Source of the DNA: Sclerotiophoma versabilis
Lineage: Eukaryota > Ascomycota > Dothideomycetes > Pleosporales > Didymellaceae
Direction of reading: 5' to 3'
Assembly (NCBI GenBank): GCA_012274445.1
Contig: JAAROD010000004.1
Coordinates: 1,612,001 to 1,676,000, forward strand
DNA length: 64,000 nt
In this document: positions 21,420-32,667 of the stretch, one piece after another
Layout of the letters: every line of letters begins with the position of its first letter
Numbering within the stretch: position 1 is the first letter of the stretch
Translations under genes and position numbers: made by a program
Notes under the pieces: model-generated
Told to the model about the DNA's origin: nothing
The model's input: the letters and a program-made list of their open reading frames with translations, nothing else
Databases searched by the model: none

Positions 21420-22270
21420 TTAGACGTACTGGCTGAGCCACCTGATGCCCTCACCATAACCTGCGATCTGTCAGGATCCGATCTCAGTCACCCCGCCTTA
21501 CTATGTACTCACCTTGCCTCATAACCACACTGCACATAAACACCTCGATCGGCCTGATACCCTCAAGCGGCACCTTACCCTTGCCTGTTGTCTGGTACAG
21601 TCCAAGCTCGGCCCTCAGTTGATCCTCGGACACGGCCTCGGGGTGATCGATCTTGTTTCCAAGCACCAGGAACGGAATGTTGGCCAACGGCTCCATGGCA
21701 AGCAGCGCATCAAGCTCGGCCTTCGATTCGGCAAGGCGCTCGTGGTCCTTGGCGTCGACGAGGAATACAATGCCGCTGACTTCGGGGAAGTAGTCGCGCC
21801 ATAAGCGGCGGGCTTGTGCGTGGCCTCCGAGATCGAAGGTTGTGAACTTTACGTTACCGATGGAGAGCTCCTCAGAGGCTGCGTCGCGTTAGGTCAAGTA
21901 TGGTGAGACTCGATGGCGGGCTTACTAGGGTGGAGAGCTGGGTGGCTGTTAGCTGGACTTTACGGAAGGAGCGGAGGGGCGGTGAACGCACTGGGTTGCA
22001 GGACTGCTACACGGTCGTTCTTGAGCATGTGCAGCAGCGTTGTCTTTCCGGCATTGTCGAGACCGAGGAAAAGGAGCTTCGCGTGCTTGTTGGCGAGGCC
22101 GAGCGAGGCTAGAAGATCGAAGACTAAGTGGGTGCATCAGCGTCGTGGGTCTTGCGGAGATGTGGTGGTGCGCATAGGCTACGTGGAGGTGAGGAGTACA
22201 TACACCTGCAGACATTTAGTTTGAGGCCGTTCCAAAATACGTGAGAGACTTACCAGTTGACAATCCACAT
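21420..22270 (-). CDS. SAR1: Small GTPase Sar1 (COPII coat initiator), with micro-exons
   Basis: Sar1 starts COPII vesicle budding at ER exit sites after GTP loading by Sec12. Reading for conserved protein needs six exons: 22270-22254 (17 nt), 22205-22204 (2 nt), 22123-21992, 21937-21926 (12 nt), 21878-21513 and 21460-21420, giving 189 residues, the length I recall for Aspergillus Sar1. Each intron has GT-AG ends. Marks: N-terminal MWIVNWFFD, P-loop GLDNAGKTT, TLHPTSEEL switch I with Thr, FDLGGH switch II, GNKID, and the C-terminus GYGEGIRWLSQYV. The 2-nt exon is needed to keep Trp-Phe in frame. Skipping the 12-nt exon removes switch I residues without a frameshift. It lies 281 bp downstream of the TAF6 stop on the same strand. 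Confidence 0.93.
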
Positions 22271-22551
22271 GTTGATATGTTCTGGAGGGGTGCTGTGTTC
22301 AAGCGTGTGTGCACTGCGGCGTTCCAACGTAAAGTTGTCGGAGGTCTGGGAGGCTGGCGCCGGCTAGCGCATCCAGGCTTCTTGGCGACTCCATCACAGG
22401 TGAGAGGCCAACATGGATAAAAAGGAGATCAGGACAGATCTTTGGGAGTTACAGTAGGCAGACGCTTTTGCTATTCGTTACAGACATGGTATCATTCAGA
22501 ATCCCTACTCAACGCCTGTAATGCTTTGCAACCAACGCCGGTTCGTCGAGC

Positions 22552-24020
22552 TCAGATACTGACATCTGTCTCCAAGATGACCTGTGCAGCCGCCGAAAGT
22601 TTGTTGCTGATGATCTGGTCGGCAAGGATGTCGCCAACTTTGTCATTCAGCCTTTCTCTCAACGCCTCAATATCAGCAACCCCATTGGTCATTGTCACTG
22701 ATCTCGTGTTCCCCAGCGCTTTGATAGCTTCCACAAGGATAGCAAGCACTCGCTCTGCGTCCTTCTTCTTTCCATCGTCTGCTAATGCACTCTTCAACAC
22801 ATCGTCATTGTACATCTTCAGGTTGGGCAACACAAGCATCTTCATGCCTTCGTTGCCAGTGATAATGAGTAGCGCCAGCAGTGCACCGTAGTGTGTGCCC
22901 AGTGGCTTTCCGATGTCCATGAACTGTCTGAGACAGGTCCTGGCGATCCGAGACTTGAGCCCTTGGTTCGACGATCCATACTTCTGACAGATACGGCTAA
23001 GGATTGACGCAGCCAATTGTCGTAATCTGAAGTGATCTGGACCATTCAGATGACCATGGGCCCCAACACCGTTGAGCGTTTCTGATGAGGCGTTTGTGGA
23101 TGCTGTTTGTGTTGTCGGCCCTAGATGCTTGCCTGTACAACATGTCAGGACAGGCGGCACCATGTAGGCGACATAGGGATCCAGATAGATGGCTTGGTTG
23201 TCCAGTAGCGCACTCGTAGCCTGCATCATCTGTTGCAGTACGAATAGGTTCTTCACGTTGTGTGTGACCTTCTCAGCGATGAAGGTGAGGAGGTAGGTTG
23301 TTAGCTGGTGAATACCAGGCTCGGTTCGAATAGCTGCGAGGGCTGCGTTCTGCCATTCGATGTTCGTCTCGTCGATGAGTGCACCAGAGAGCTTGGCGAA
23401 TAGCTCTTGCGATTCTTTGGAGAGCACATGTTTCACAAGCGGCTTGACATTGACATTGTCCAGTCCGTTGGCTGCTGCGAGATGCGGGTTCGCGTTCGTA
23501 CCCTTGGGCAACAGGTCTCCTTGATTAATCGCAGTTGGGTTCTGAGGTATTGATGGTTGTACGCCTTCCACAGCGAGCCAGTGAGCTGTAGCATGTTAGA
23601 CGTATACTGTTCAGTACGAGAGGAAATAAGCAGGTGTAATGACATACCAGTAAATGTGATCTCCCGTGGCACCTTGGGCAGCGGCGCATTGATCAACTTC
23701 TCAAAGTCGACCTCCTCATCTTCGACATAGTACAACGGCTGTCCAGGACCCAGGGAAGCCTCGCCAAAACGCAGCGGTCGAGTGGACTCATAACCGTAGA
23801 GAGGCTCCACATTTAGTACTTTCAGTGCGTTGGACACGTCTTGTGTACTCAGCGTCGTCCGCTTGCCGTGTCGCATGAACTTCAGGGCCTCCTCCAGTAC
23901 CTGCGCAAGCCGGAAATCGACGTCGCGCGCTAGCTCTTCAACGACATTGTCGGCGAGTGAGGCGATTCCTACTGATTCAGCGACATCTCGTACGTTGTCG
24001 GGGTTCCAGACGGAGGACAT
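22552..24020 (-). CDS. TAF6: TFIID subunit Taf6
   Basis: TBP-associated factor 6, a histone-fold partner of Taf9 in TFIID (and SAGA in yeast), acting at RNA polymerase II promoters. Exons 24020-23648 and 23585-22552 give 468 residues. The 62-nt intron (GTATGT...CTACAG) joins EITFT to AHWLAVEGVQP, the conserved junction between histone fold linker and middle domain. Residues 3-75 are the histone fold (VWNPDNVRDVAESVG, KFMRHGKRTTLSTQDV). Residues from about 210 form the conserved HEAT-type C-terminal domain (QELFAKLSGALI, YLDPYVAYMVPPVLTC, GALLALLIITGNEGM). The ATG at 24020 is the usual family start. SAR1 follows downstream on the same strand. Confidence 0.95.
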
Positions 24021-25372
24021 GTTGGGCAGCGTAATGCCGGTGATGAGCTGTCAAAGATGGGGCGGTTTGGTCGCGGTCGTGTTGCGTCAAATGAAGCGGA
24101 GCGGCAGCAGGCGAGCCGATGGAAGGAACAATAGCGTGCCACCGAGCGGGTGACGCAGATCTGGAGGATGTGACGGCCAGCCCTATAAGCAAGTGAGGCA
24201 CATCCCGGACGCGGGCATGCAACACAGTTTGGCAGCCTCCGGAGGAAGACGTTCGGACGCGACAGTATGCTCTTAACAGGGCGCGTGGAGAGGTAAAGAC
24301 ACGTGAAGCGGCGGGGTTGAGCGGTGTCTTTCACGTCATTGACTGAGAGTGAATCGCTGAAACGGAAGTCGCGGTGCGTGAAGCTCGAAGCTAGGCCTTG
24401 GCGCGTCTTTCCGCTCCGCCCTCCAGCTCGACCCTCTCTTTCCCACCGTTTCAGCCACAGGCCTTTGCAATGCGACTGACTGTCACCGGTCTTCACCGAT
24501 CACAACACTTTGTACACAGGAGCTGCAACCATCCAGCTTGTCTATACGAGTTTGGTCGGATACCTCTTGCGGTCCAGTGTTTGCTTCCCTCCAACTGCAG
24601 ACAAACATTGCCTCACCGCAATCAACAACCGGGTGTCTCGCTTTCGCCCGTCATCAGCTCCACAGCCAATCGTGACCTCATCCCTCGCTTGTCCAACGAC
24701 GGCCCCTCGCAGCCATACGCGTGGCCTAGGAAGCTATGCTTTTGAGCGACGCCTTCGACTGGTTCCAGCATAGCAGACCGCCATTTCAAAAACCCTCTTT
24801 CGCTACGAAACAGACCAGTCAACTTAACATCATTGCTGGTCTGGACGGCTGCGGTATCCTATCCCCAACAAATAAGGTATCTGCATTCGCGCCTATCCCT
24901 GCTTGTTGTGGTTACACGCATACTTCATGGTACTCTCCTACGATCCTTACCCGCAGCCACGTTTCTTACCGTTGCTGAAATGCCAATCTTACTGCCATGT
25001 CAGGTATTCTTGAAGACGGGGAAGGGCCTCATCTCCCGGTTGTACCCCCTTCCTGCCAAACAAGTATCTCATTCCAGGTCAAATCTCCTCACCTAGCTTT
25101 GTCTGACACTACCCGTCTTCCCGTACGGCCCGTTGCAACTGTAATTGTCGTCTCTGCATCTGCCAGCTAGGCAGCTTCCCTGTCGACTTACTTATCAGCT
25201 CTGGTCACAGGCTATTTAACGTCCAGCGGCGACATTGCTTTGAATACACACAACTTCTCCTACTTCTCCAAGCGAAGCAAAAGCATTTTACTCGCAGACA
25301 TCCATCGCTACTAAGTCTTACAATTGTCGCCCAATATCATAGCCTCTCGACCTTAGAAGCTCGTTGATCACC
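24021..25372. other. Intergenic, promoter region of TAF6 and upstream spacer
   Basis: About 1.35 kb without a supported gene. The part next to 24020 holds the TAF6 promoter. Near 25211 there is an AT-rich CTATTTAAC followed by a CT-rich leader (about 25250-25275), which looks like the core promoter of the small spliced ORF that starts at 25373. Confidence 0.4.
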
Positions 25373-25615
25373 ATGGCCGGACCGAGCAGCAAGTCAATGC
25401 GATCTCACAAGCTTCATTGCGCTATGTGCCTCGCCGTCGACACATCTGGCTCAGGATATGATGCATCGAGAGATGAACCGCCATCCCCACCACCTCAACC
25501 ACCCCCAAGCCCGGCAGGCTGGAAGCGCCTCCTCTCGGTACGTTGTGTCCCCATTGATGCCTACCAATGCTGACCCAATGCCAAGGTCGACTCCCTTGCG
25601 CCGTTGGATATCTGA
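25373..25615 (+). CDS. Possible small spliced protein (64 aa), Pro-rich
   Basis: Not recognised. The ATG at 25373 (context CACCATGG, optimal) opens 55 codons, then a convincing 48-nt intron (25538-25585: GTACGT donor, GCTGAC branch, CCAAG acceptor). A 30-nt second exon ends in TGA at 25613-25615. The protein has a Cys pair (HCAMC), a polyproline stretch (PPSPPPQPPPSP) and the end VDSLAPLDI. Another intron-like segment with CTAAC branch and TGACAG acceptor follows at about 25636-25690 and might lie in the 3' UTR. Support comes from start context, splice signals and the TATA/CT-rich leader, not homology. It could instead be the 5' part of a longer unrecognised transcript or a non-coding RNA. 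Confidence 0.38.
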
Positions 25616-26948
25616 AGTCCGGGGTACATGATAGTATTGTAAGTAAGAGTGCTGTGCTCCTTACCGTGTGCGTCAACTAACCCTGACAGAATCAGAGCTG
25701 TACTATATTGCAATGATGGTACTTTTGCATGTTGCATCGACACATCACTGCTTTCCGCCATCGGCTTTCCGCCCCATGTCTGCATCGAACGATCGGCTAT
25801 ATCCTGGTGCAACCATTGACATACCCAGCACGTGTTGCTATTGTACGGCGTTTCTCGTGTTGAGAGCTTGGTGCCTGTGTGAGCAAGGCAATCACAGGTT
25901 CTTCACCACATTTCTTGTGGCTTTGTCTTCGCTTCTTTTCCTGCGCGATACGCCTTACATCCTGTATTATATCCCTAGTCGGTGCTGCGGCCCATTAAAT
26001 CAACCGGCTTTTCTCCGACCAAATTCTTCGGAGCAATCTGCGCTGACCCTCTCGCTGCTGCCTGTGTGACGGTGCGCGAAATGATTCCCATTTGGAACAG
26101 GCTCCTGCTCGGCACTCCCAACCCACCAACGCGGAATTGTGGCAAAATGCTTGAGTTCCCACAGATGTCGCACACGACATAGTACAGCTTATCCTACACG
26201 TATCTACCATTCATCAAAGCTTGGTAAGCAGAAATTCCTTTCCTTGAAACTGTGAAGCTCACAGTCAGATCACATGTATGAACGTGGGCTGTGTTGTCCT
26301 TTGGGTTTAGGGACTGATTCAGTTTGGTTGTGAAAAGTGGTGGCGTATACAAGAGGCAAACTAGAGGCGTGTTGGAGAGGTACCATGTCACGAGTGTCAA
26401 GAGAAACAACCTTGGTCAAGTTCGGAACTGATTGACTCTACAGGTCCCACGATTTAGTCAAATTCTACAGCGGTCTTATTATGGATGCAGCAAACAGCGG
26501 CTCCGGATATGGCAAGCGAGGCCGGGGCGGTGAAAGTGCCGCCCGCTTCTAGCTCGCCTGGAACAGTTAGCACGTTTTAGTCACCCTGGCCTTTCCTAAA
26601 ATATTCTCCTACGTCCCTGGACCCCAACAAATACCAACGACCCCATCGCCACATTCTACAGCAGGACTCTTCCGAGACTTGTTCTATTTCTACACCTACT
26701 TGCTAGCCTGCAGAAGTAGTTATTCCACACAAACAGCTTGTCCTGGTGCGCGGATAGCTGGAGTTGCAACGCAAAGCTTATCGTGCTTGCGCCTGCACAA
26801 ACTTCAAGCCACTTACGACGGGCGGCTATTCGCTGAGCACTGGCTGCTACACCCATTTCACTCAAGAGGACCACCTCTTAATTGTTGTGATCGCTGCTTG
26901 AGCCAGCTGTAATCTTCTACACCACATCGCCTTCTACCGCCACACAGT
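25616..26948. other. Intergenic spacer before the DDX60-like gene
   Basis: About 1.3 kb with no supported gene. Short frames overlap on both strands. The last few hundred bases hold the promoter and leader of the helicase gene. No repeats seen. Confidence 0.4.
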
Positions 26949-29900
26949 ATGGCTGTCGATAGCTCTACCGTCTCGTCACAGACGGACACAACAGACCAAA
27001 TACTACAATGGTACTCCAAACTCTTCAGTCGCCGTGTTGATCTCGTGGGCGACTTCGCAGGCAGCGAACGATTCTTGATTCACGGCGAGTCACTCCTGCT
27101 TCATTGCTTTGGCGATGCACAGATCGATTTTGAGCCTGGGCTACAGCTCCTACACGCCTCTTATGCAGTAGAGAAATTTCTACACGGGCTCGTCTCTCGC
27201 CGCTGCAATTTTCACATCGCTTTCTTCGATGATTGCCAAGATCTTTGTGTGCCTCAAGATGCTTCGCCTGCTGTTAGCGAAAAGTACCTACTCGCACGTG
27301 CGGCCATCATCCGCCATCTACAAGTCAATTTGCGTCCAGTCCATCCAGACATCGAAATCAATGTTTTTCCTTCGACAACGTCTGAAGCATTCGATGAGTA
27401 CCTCAGCACAACAGATGTGTACTTCATTCTGTGCCACGATGGAGCTTCCACGAAAGACATTCGTAAGAGGAAAGCCCTACAGAAAAATCTCAACTCGCCG
27501 AAGAGCGAAGATAAGAGCCTACAGGAACGCCACGAACAGTACAAGGCGTCGCTACGCACTCTCATTTATGGCATGATGCAACGCGGGTACAGTGCTGCGC
27601 TCATTAACGGACTGGAATACCAAGATACCAAAGCCATTGCATCGGTGCTCGAGCACTCGCGCGCAATGACTCTGGAACTTCCACAGCTGGTAAGCAATAG
27701 TTGCGAAATCGCAGTGCTCTAGACTGCACTCTGCGCAAGTAGAGTCAATTTTCACATGTGGAAACAAAAACAGAACTGACGCAGTTTTGTAGGCACCGAC
27801 GTCGGACTCAAACACAGAAGCAGACACAGCAACTTTACAGAAGTCTCTAACAACCATTAAAGCATCAAATGAGCATGCTTTTACCGAGCGGGAATATCTG
27901 GCAGTACTCGTCGCTGCAAAATTTGCATCGAAAACCAAAGACCACCAGGACTTCGCCATTGCATTGCTTCGCCATACTGCACTCCTGTCTGAGCTGAGCT
28001 TGCCGGACCGATTGATGCAGTACCAAGAACCTTCGCAAGAATCTCGCGCCTTGATTCTCGAGTTTTGTCAGGAATCTCGAAAGATCCTCGTACAGACAGG
28101 GTGGGGTGAAGACGCAGGCAAACTGGCCGCAGCCTGCGATGTCGCAGATCTCATTGATGGACGATTGTTCGCTTCCTGTCTCCAGAATTCGTCGGCTCCG
28201 AGCTCGGATCTCTTCCAATATTTAGCAAGAGCTGCGTCGGCGCTGTGTGGGCAGGAGGACCTAGCAAGCACAAAAAGTACTTCAGATTCGACTGGCCGGT
28301 CAAACGGCGACATTGAAAGTGCAGATGATGGAGCATCATACCGTCTCCTTCCATTCGCTAACGAAATTTTCGACAAGCACCTGGCTCCGGTACATCTCAA
28401 GGTAGCCAAGTCTGACGGCAAGGTCGACTCAACATCAGCAGTGATCTTCCGCGAGGTTTCGCACTGGCACAACACCAAACCACTTCAAAGCAGGAGTGGC
28501 CCGGTTGTCAAAGACGAGAAAGCGGCGAAGAAGGCACTCCGTCGCAACCAGTTCTTCATGGCGGAGATGACAACCTACGCTGCTAGTCTCACGAACGCAG
28601 TCGGAAAGGCACTCGAACCAGAAACGATCCACGTCGGTGCATCGAAATCAAGCACTCCTATACCCTCACGACCAGGGACACCCAGCCAGGACCTAACAGA
28701 CAGGAAGGGAAAGAAGCAGGGAGGAAAACCAGGTGGCAAAAACAAGAACCAGGCGAAGCAAGACATGCTAGCTAACATTGCAGCAAGCTCGAAGCGCAAA
28801 GATGAGGACACTGCAGAAAAACAAACGAAAGCATGGATTGTATTCTGCGACGGCCTGGAGAAACAAGCCGACTTGACTTCGCGGTACGAGAAGGCGAAGA
28901 AGTACCTCGTTAACCTCAACACTGATATCAAGCGGAAGGCTCTGGAGGCGGAGGTTCGTCTCTACATGTTGAACGTCTTGTTGAAGATGTGGATTGACCA
29001 CTGCCGTAAGGAAGATAAGGAGGAAGGTCTTTACACCGCCGCTCTAATCTTCGATGCTGTCAGGGCTATCTGCGGGCTATCCAGCGTGACGAAGACCATC
29101 GCAGCCTGTCTCAAGACGACCATCGATCGACTGAAGCTCCCATCTCTCCAGGTGCCACCGACTGAGGGTGACCGGAAATTGCCGTTCCCATTCGTGCTGG
29201 ATGAAACTTCAAGTGCAGAACTTGAATTAGGTCTTTCTCCAGAGGAATTCCAGTTGCTCTACTGCGGACCCTACTTCGATCGAACCATGGACTCAGCTCC
29301 AGATCCTCGTGTACCTTTTGAACCAGATGCGTGGCAACGTAAGGTTTTGGACGAGATTGATGCTCGCCGCAGTCTGCTTGTTGTAGCCCCAACCTCAGCT
29401 GGTAAAACGTTCATCTCGTTCTACGCTATGAAGCAGGTTCTGGAGTCCAACAACGAAGATGTCCTGGTGTACGTTGCTCCAACCAAAGCGCTTGTCAACC
29501 AGATTGCAGCAGAAGTTCAAGCCCGTTTCTCCAAGAACTACAAATACGCCAACTCTGTCTGGGGTATTCACACTCGTGACACTCGCGTCAATAACCCTAC
29601 TGGTTGCCAGATCCTTGTTACTGTACCCCACATCCTTCAAATCATGCTGCTCGCACCCACCAACGCCAGAGGCTGGTCCGAACGAGTGAAGTGGATCATT
29701 TTCGATGAAGTCCACTGCATCGGGCAGGCTGAGGATGGTCTGATCTGGGAACAGCTATTGCTTATGGCACCCTGTCCCATCATCGCTCTTTCTGCCACTG
29801 TCGGAAATGCTGAGGCTTTCAGCGACTGGCTGTCTTCCACGCAGAAAGCTGCTGGTAACGATCTCACAATGGTTCAGCATAAGCACCGTTACTCAGACTT

Positions 29901-32454
29901 GCGAAAGTTCCTGTACATTCCACCAAAGGACTCGGCCAAGCGTGTTGCAGCTTCGCTTCCCTTGTCAACAAATCGTACGTTCGCTCGCCTGGGTTTGGAT
30001 GACGTACCAAACTTCACCTTTATGCATCCGGTTGCCAGTTTGACCAACAGGAAGCGTGGTATGCCCAGTGACTTCTCACTTGAAGCACGAGACTGCTACT
30101 TCCTTTGGCAAAGCATGTCCAAGCATCAGACAAAGGACTACCCTGTCGACAAATCTCTGACTCCTTCAAACGTGCTTCCCAAGGTCATGCGTAAGGCGGA
30201 TATTATCAACTGGGAGTCTGGCCTCAAGGATTTGCTTTCTCAGTGGATGGCAGATGACAACTCTCCATTTGAAGCTGTGCGCAAGGACTTCAGCTCTTCT
30301 GTCACCAAGTCCGCTCTTCAGATCAAGGACAGCGACAGTGCAGCGCCAGCAAAGGACGACCAAGAGGTTGACGACCCTGCAAGTAACCACGATGTTGACA
30401 ACATTTTGCCTCTTTTGACAGAGCTCCATCAACAAGACGCCCTCCCAGGCATTATCTTCAATTACGACCGAGCGGTCTGCGAGAGGATGTGTCGTACGGT
30501 TTTGTCGCAATTGGAAGAAGCTGAAGCTGAATGGAAGAGAACTAGTCCAAAGTGGGCAGAGAAGTTACGCGAGTGGGAAGAGTACAAAAAGGAAGTTGCC
30601 CGCCGCGCCAAGCAAGGCGTGCGCGCAGCAAAGGGTACCACTAAGGAAGAGCAGATGATGGAGGCTGCCAACCGCGAGGTCAGCCCATTCGCAACCTTTG
30701 ACCCGGATAGGCCATTGGATGGCTTCCACTTTGCGAACAGCAAGAGGCTATCTAGCGAGGAACTCCGCAACCACGAGAAAGAACTCCGTTACCGCGGCGT
30801 TGACGAGGTGTTCATCCAAGGTCTCCAACGTGGCATTGGTGTCCATCACGCTGGTATGAACCGCAAATACCGCTATGCCGTCGAAGTGTTGTTTCGCAGG
30901 GGCTACCTGAGAGTTATCATTGCAACAGGTACTCTTGCACTTGGTATCAACATGCCTTGTAAGACTGTTGTTTTCTCTGGTGACTCGATCTTCTTGACAG
31001 CACTCAACTACCGTCAAGCTGCTGGTCGTGCTGGTCGTCGTGGCTTCGATTCGCTCGGTAACGTCGTTTTCCACGGTGTTTCACTCAGCAAGATCAACAA
31101 ACTCATAAGCTCTCGTCTGCCTGACCTGAACGGACATTTTCCCATCACGACAACTCTGGTACTACGTCTTTTTACACTTCTGCATGACTCCGAAAATTCG
31201 CCGTTTGCAGTGCGCTGTATCAATGCGCTGTTGTCCCAGCCGCGGGTGTACCTTGGTGGCGAAGAGTCAAAGATGACAGTTCTGCATCATCTTCGCTTCT
31301 CCATCGAATACTTGCGAAGGCAGTCGTTGTTGGATCCGCACGGAACACCTCTCAACTTTGCAGGTGCTATTAGCCATCTGTACTTCACCGAGAATTCGTC
31401 CTTCGCTTTCCACGCACTGCTAAAGAACGGCTATTTCCATGAGCTGTGCGCAAAGATCAACACAAACCAAGAGTCGGTCTTGCGCGAGCTTATGCTCACA
31501 ATGTCTCACCTGTTTGGTCGCCTCCAATGTAGACAAGCTGATGAAGAGTTCGTGCAAGAAGTAGTCAAGGGCAGCCCCTCAGTCGTGTTCTTGCCAGATA
31601 TGCCCGAGAACGCAGTCAACGTCCTGCGCAAGCATAACAAGCAGACGCTCGACATCTTCACTTCATATGTCCGCACTTTTGTTGAGCAGCACATCCAAGA
31701 ACCAGACAACACGCTTCCCCTGACCACGACCGTGGTTGGCGGCAAGTCAAACTCAGCATCATCGCCAAACAAGGTCCGCTCCTCCTTCGTCGCGCTCTCA
31801 GGCCATAACGACACCTTCGCCTCCATCCACGACCTCTGTACGACCAGCCGCTCAGGCATCTTCCTCGAAGAAGCCGTCGTGCCCTACGTCGGCATCTATC
31901 CCGAGGACTCCGACCTGCCGCTTAATGCATACCTGTACGACTTCTTTATGCACGGCAACGCGACCGCCGTTGTCACCGCCAACCGCATCCGCCGCGGCGA
32001 TATCTGGTTCGTGCTGAACGACTTCAGTATGGTACTCGCTACCATCGTCACCAGTCTGACCAACTTTATGAATCTCGGCACTGAGTCCGATCTCGACTTC
32101 ATCGACGTGCGCGGCGGTGGTGATGACGAGGAGGAGGATCTTGAGGATAAGCTGCAGGGTGTTGCGGACGATGCTGCGGGTCCTGCGAGTGGGGCTCAGG
32201 GCGCGAGAGGCCCGGCGCAGCAGCAAAATCTGCCGATTCAGCTCGCGAAGAAAAAGAAGAAGGTTGTTGATTCTTGGGATGACGAGGCAGAGAGTGAGAG
32301 TAGCGAGGGTGAGAACTGGGATGATGGGGAGGAGAGTGAAGAGGAGAAGGGTGAGGTTGCTTGGGATGAACAGACTGGTCTGCTGAATGTGCTCAAGGCG
32401 TTCAAGTTGTTGAAGGCGGACTTCGATACTAAGTTCAAGGCCATGTGGGCTTAG
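26949..32454 (+). CDS. DDX60-type Ski2-like DExH RNA helicase
   Basis: Large superfamily-2 RNA helicase of the DDX60 type. Animal DDX60 has been linked to antiviral RNA sensing and RNA turnover; the fungal role is not established. Exon 1 is 26949-27689 and exon 2 is 27793-32454, 1800 residues (human DDX60 is about 1712). The 103-nt intron is GTAAGC...TTGTAG. Residues 1-500 are the DDX60-specific N-terminal region. Helicase motifs: I VVAPTSAGKT (about 776), II DEVHCIGQ (885), III SATVGN, V ATGTLALGINMPCK and VI QAAGRAGRRGFD (about 1322). A Lys/Gln-rich low-complexity linker lies near residue 550 (GKKQGGKPGGKNKNQ). The tail is acidic (DDEAESESSEGEN) and ends FDTKFKAMWA. It is convergent with the rhamnogalacturonase gene. 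Confidence 0.9.
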
Positions 32455-32667
32455 TCTTAGTCTTGTGGTGGTTGGTGGTTGGACTTGGGTGTGCACATAT
32501 CCATAAGGTTGAAGATCATGATCACGTATAGAACGACAAGAATATGATAGAGAACGAGATTTTGAATGACATCAGAATCTAATTGATGAAAAACATGCGG
32601 CATTAGGCTTCGACTCGAATTATGTACAAGAAACATCTCGTTCCCAACCCCAGCAGCAACATACCAC

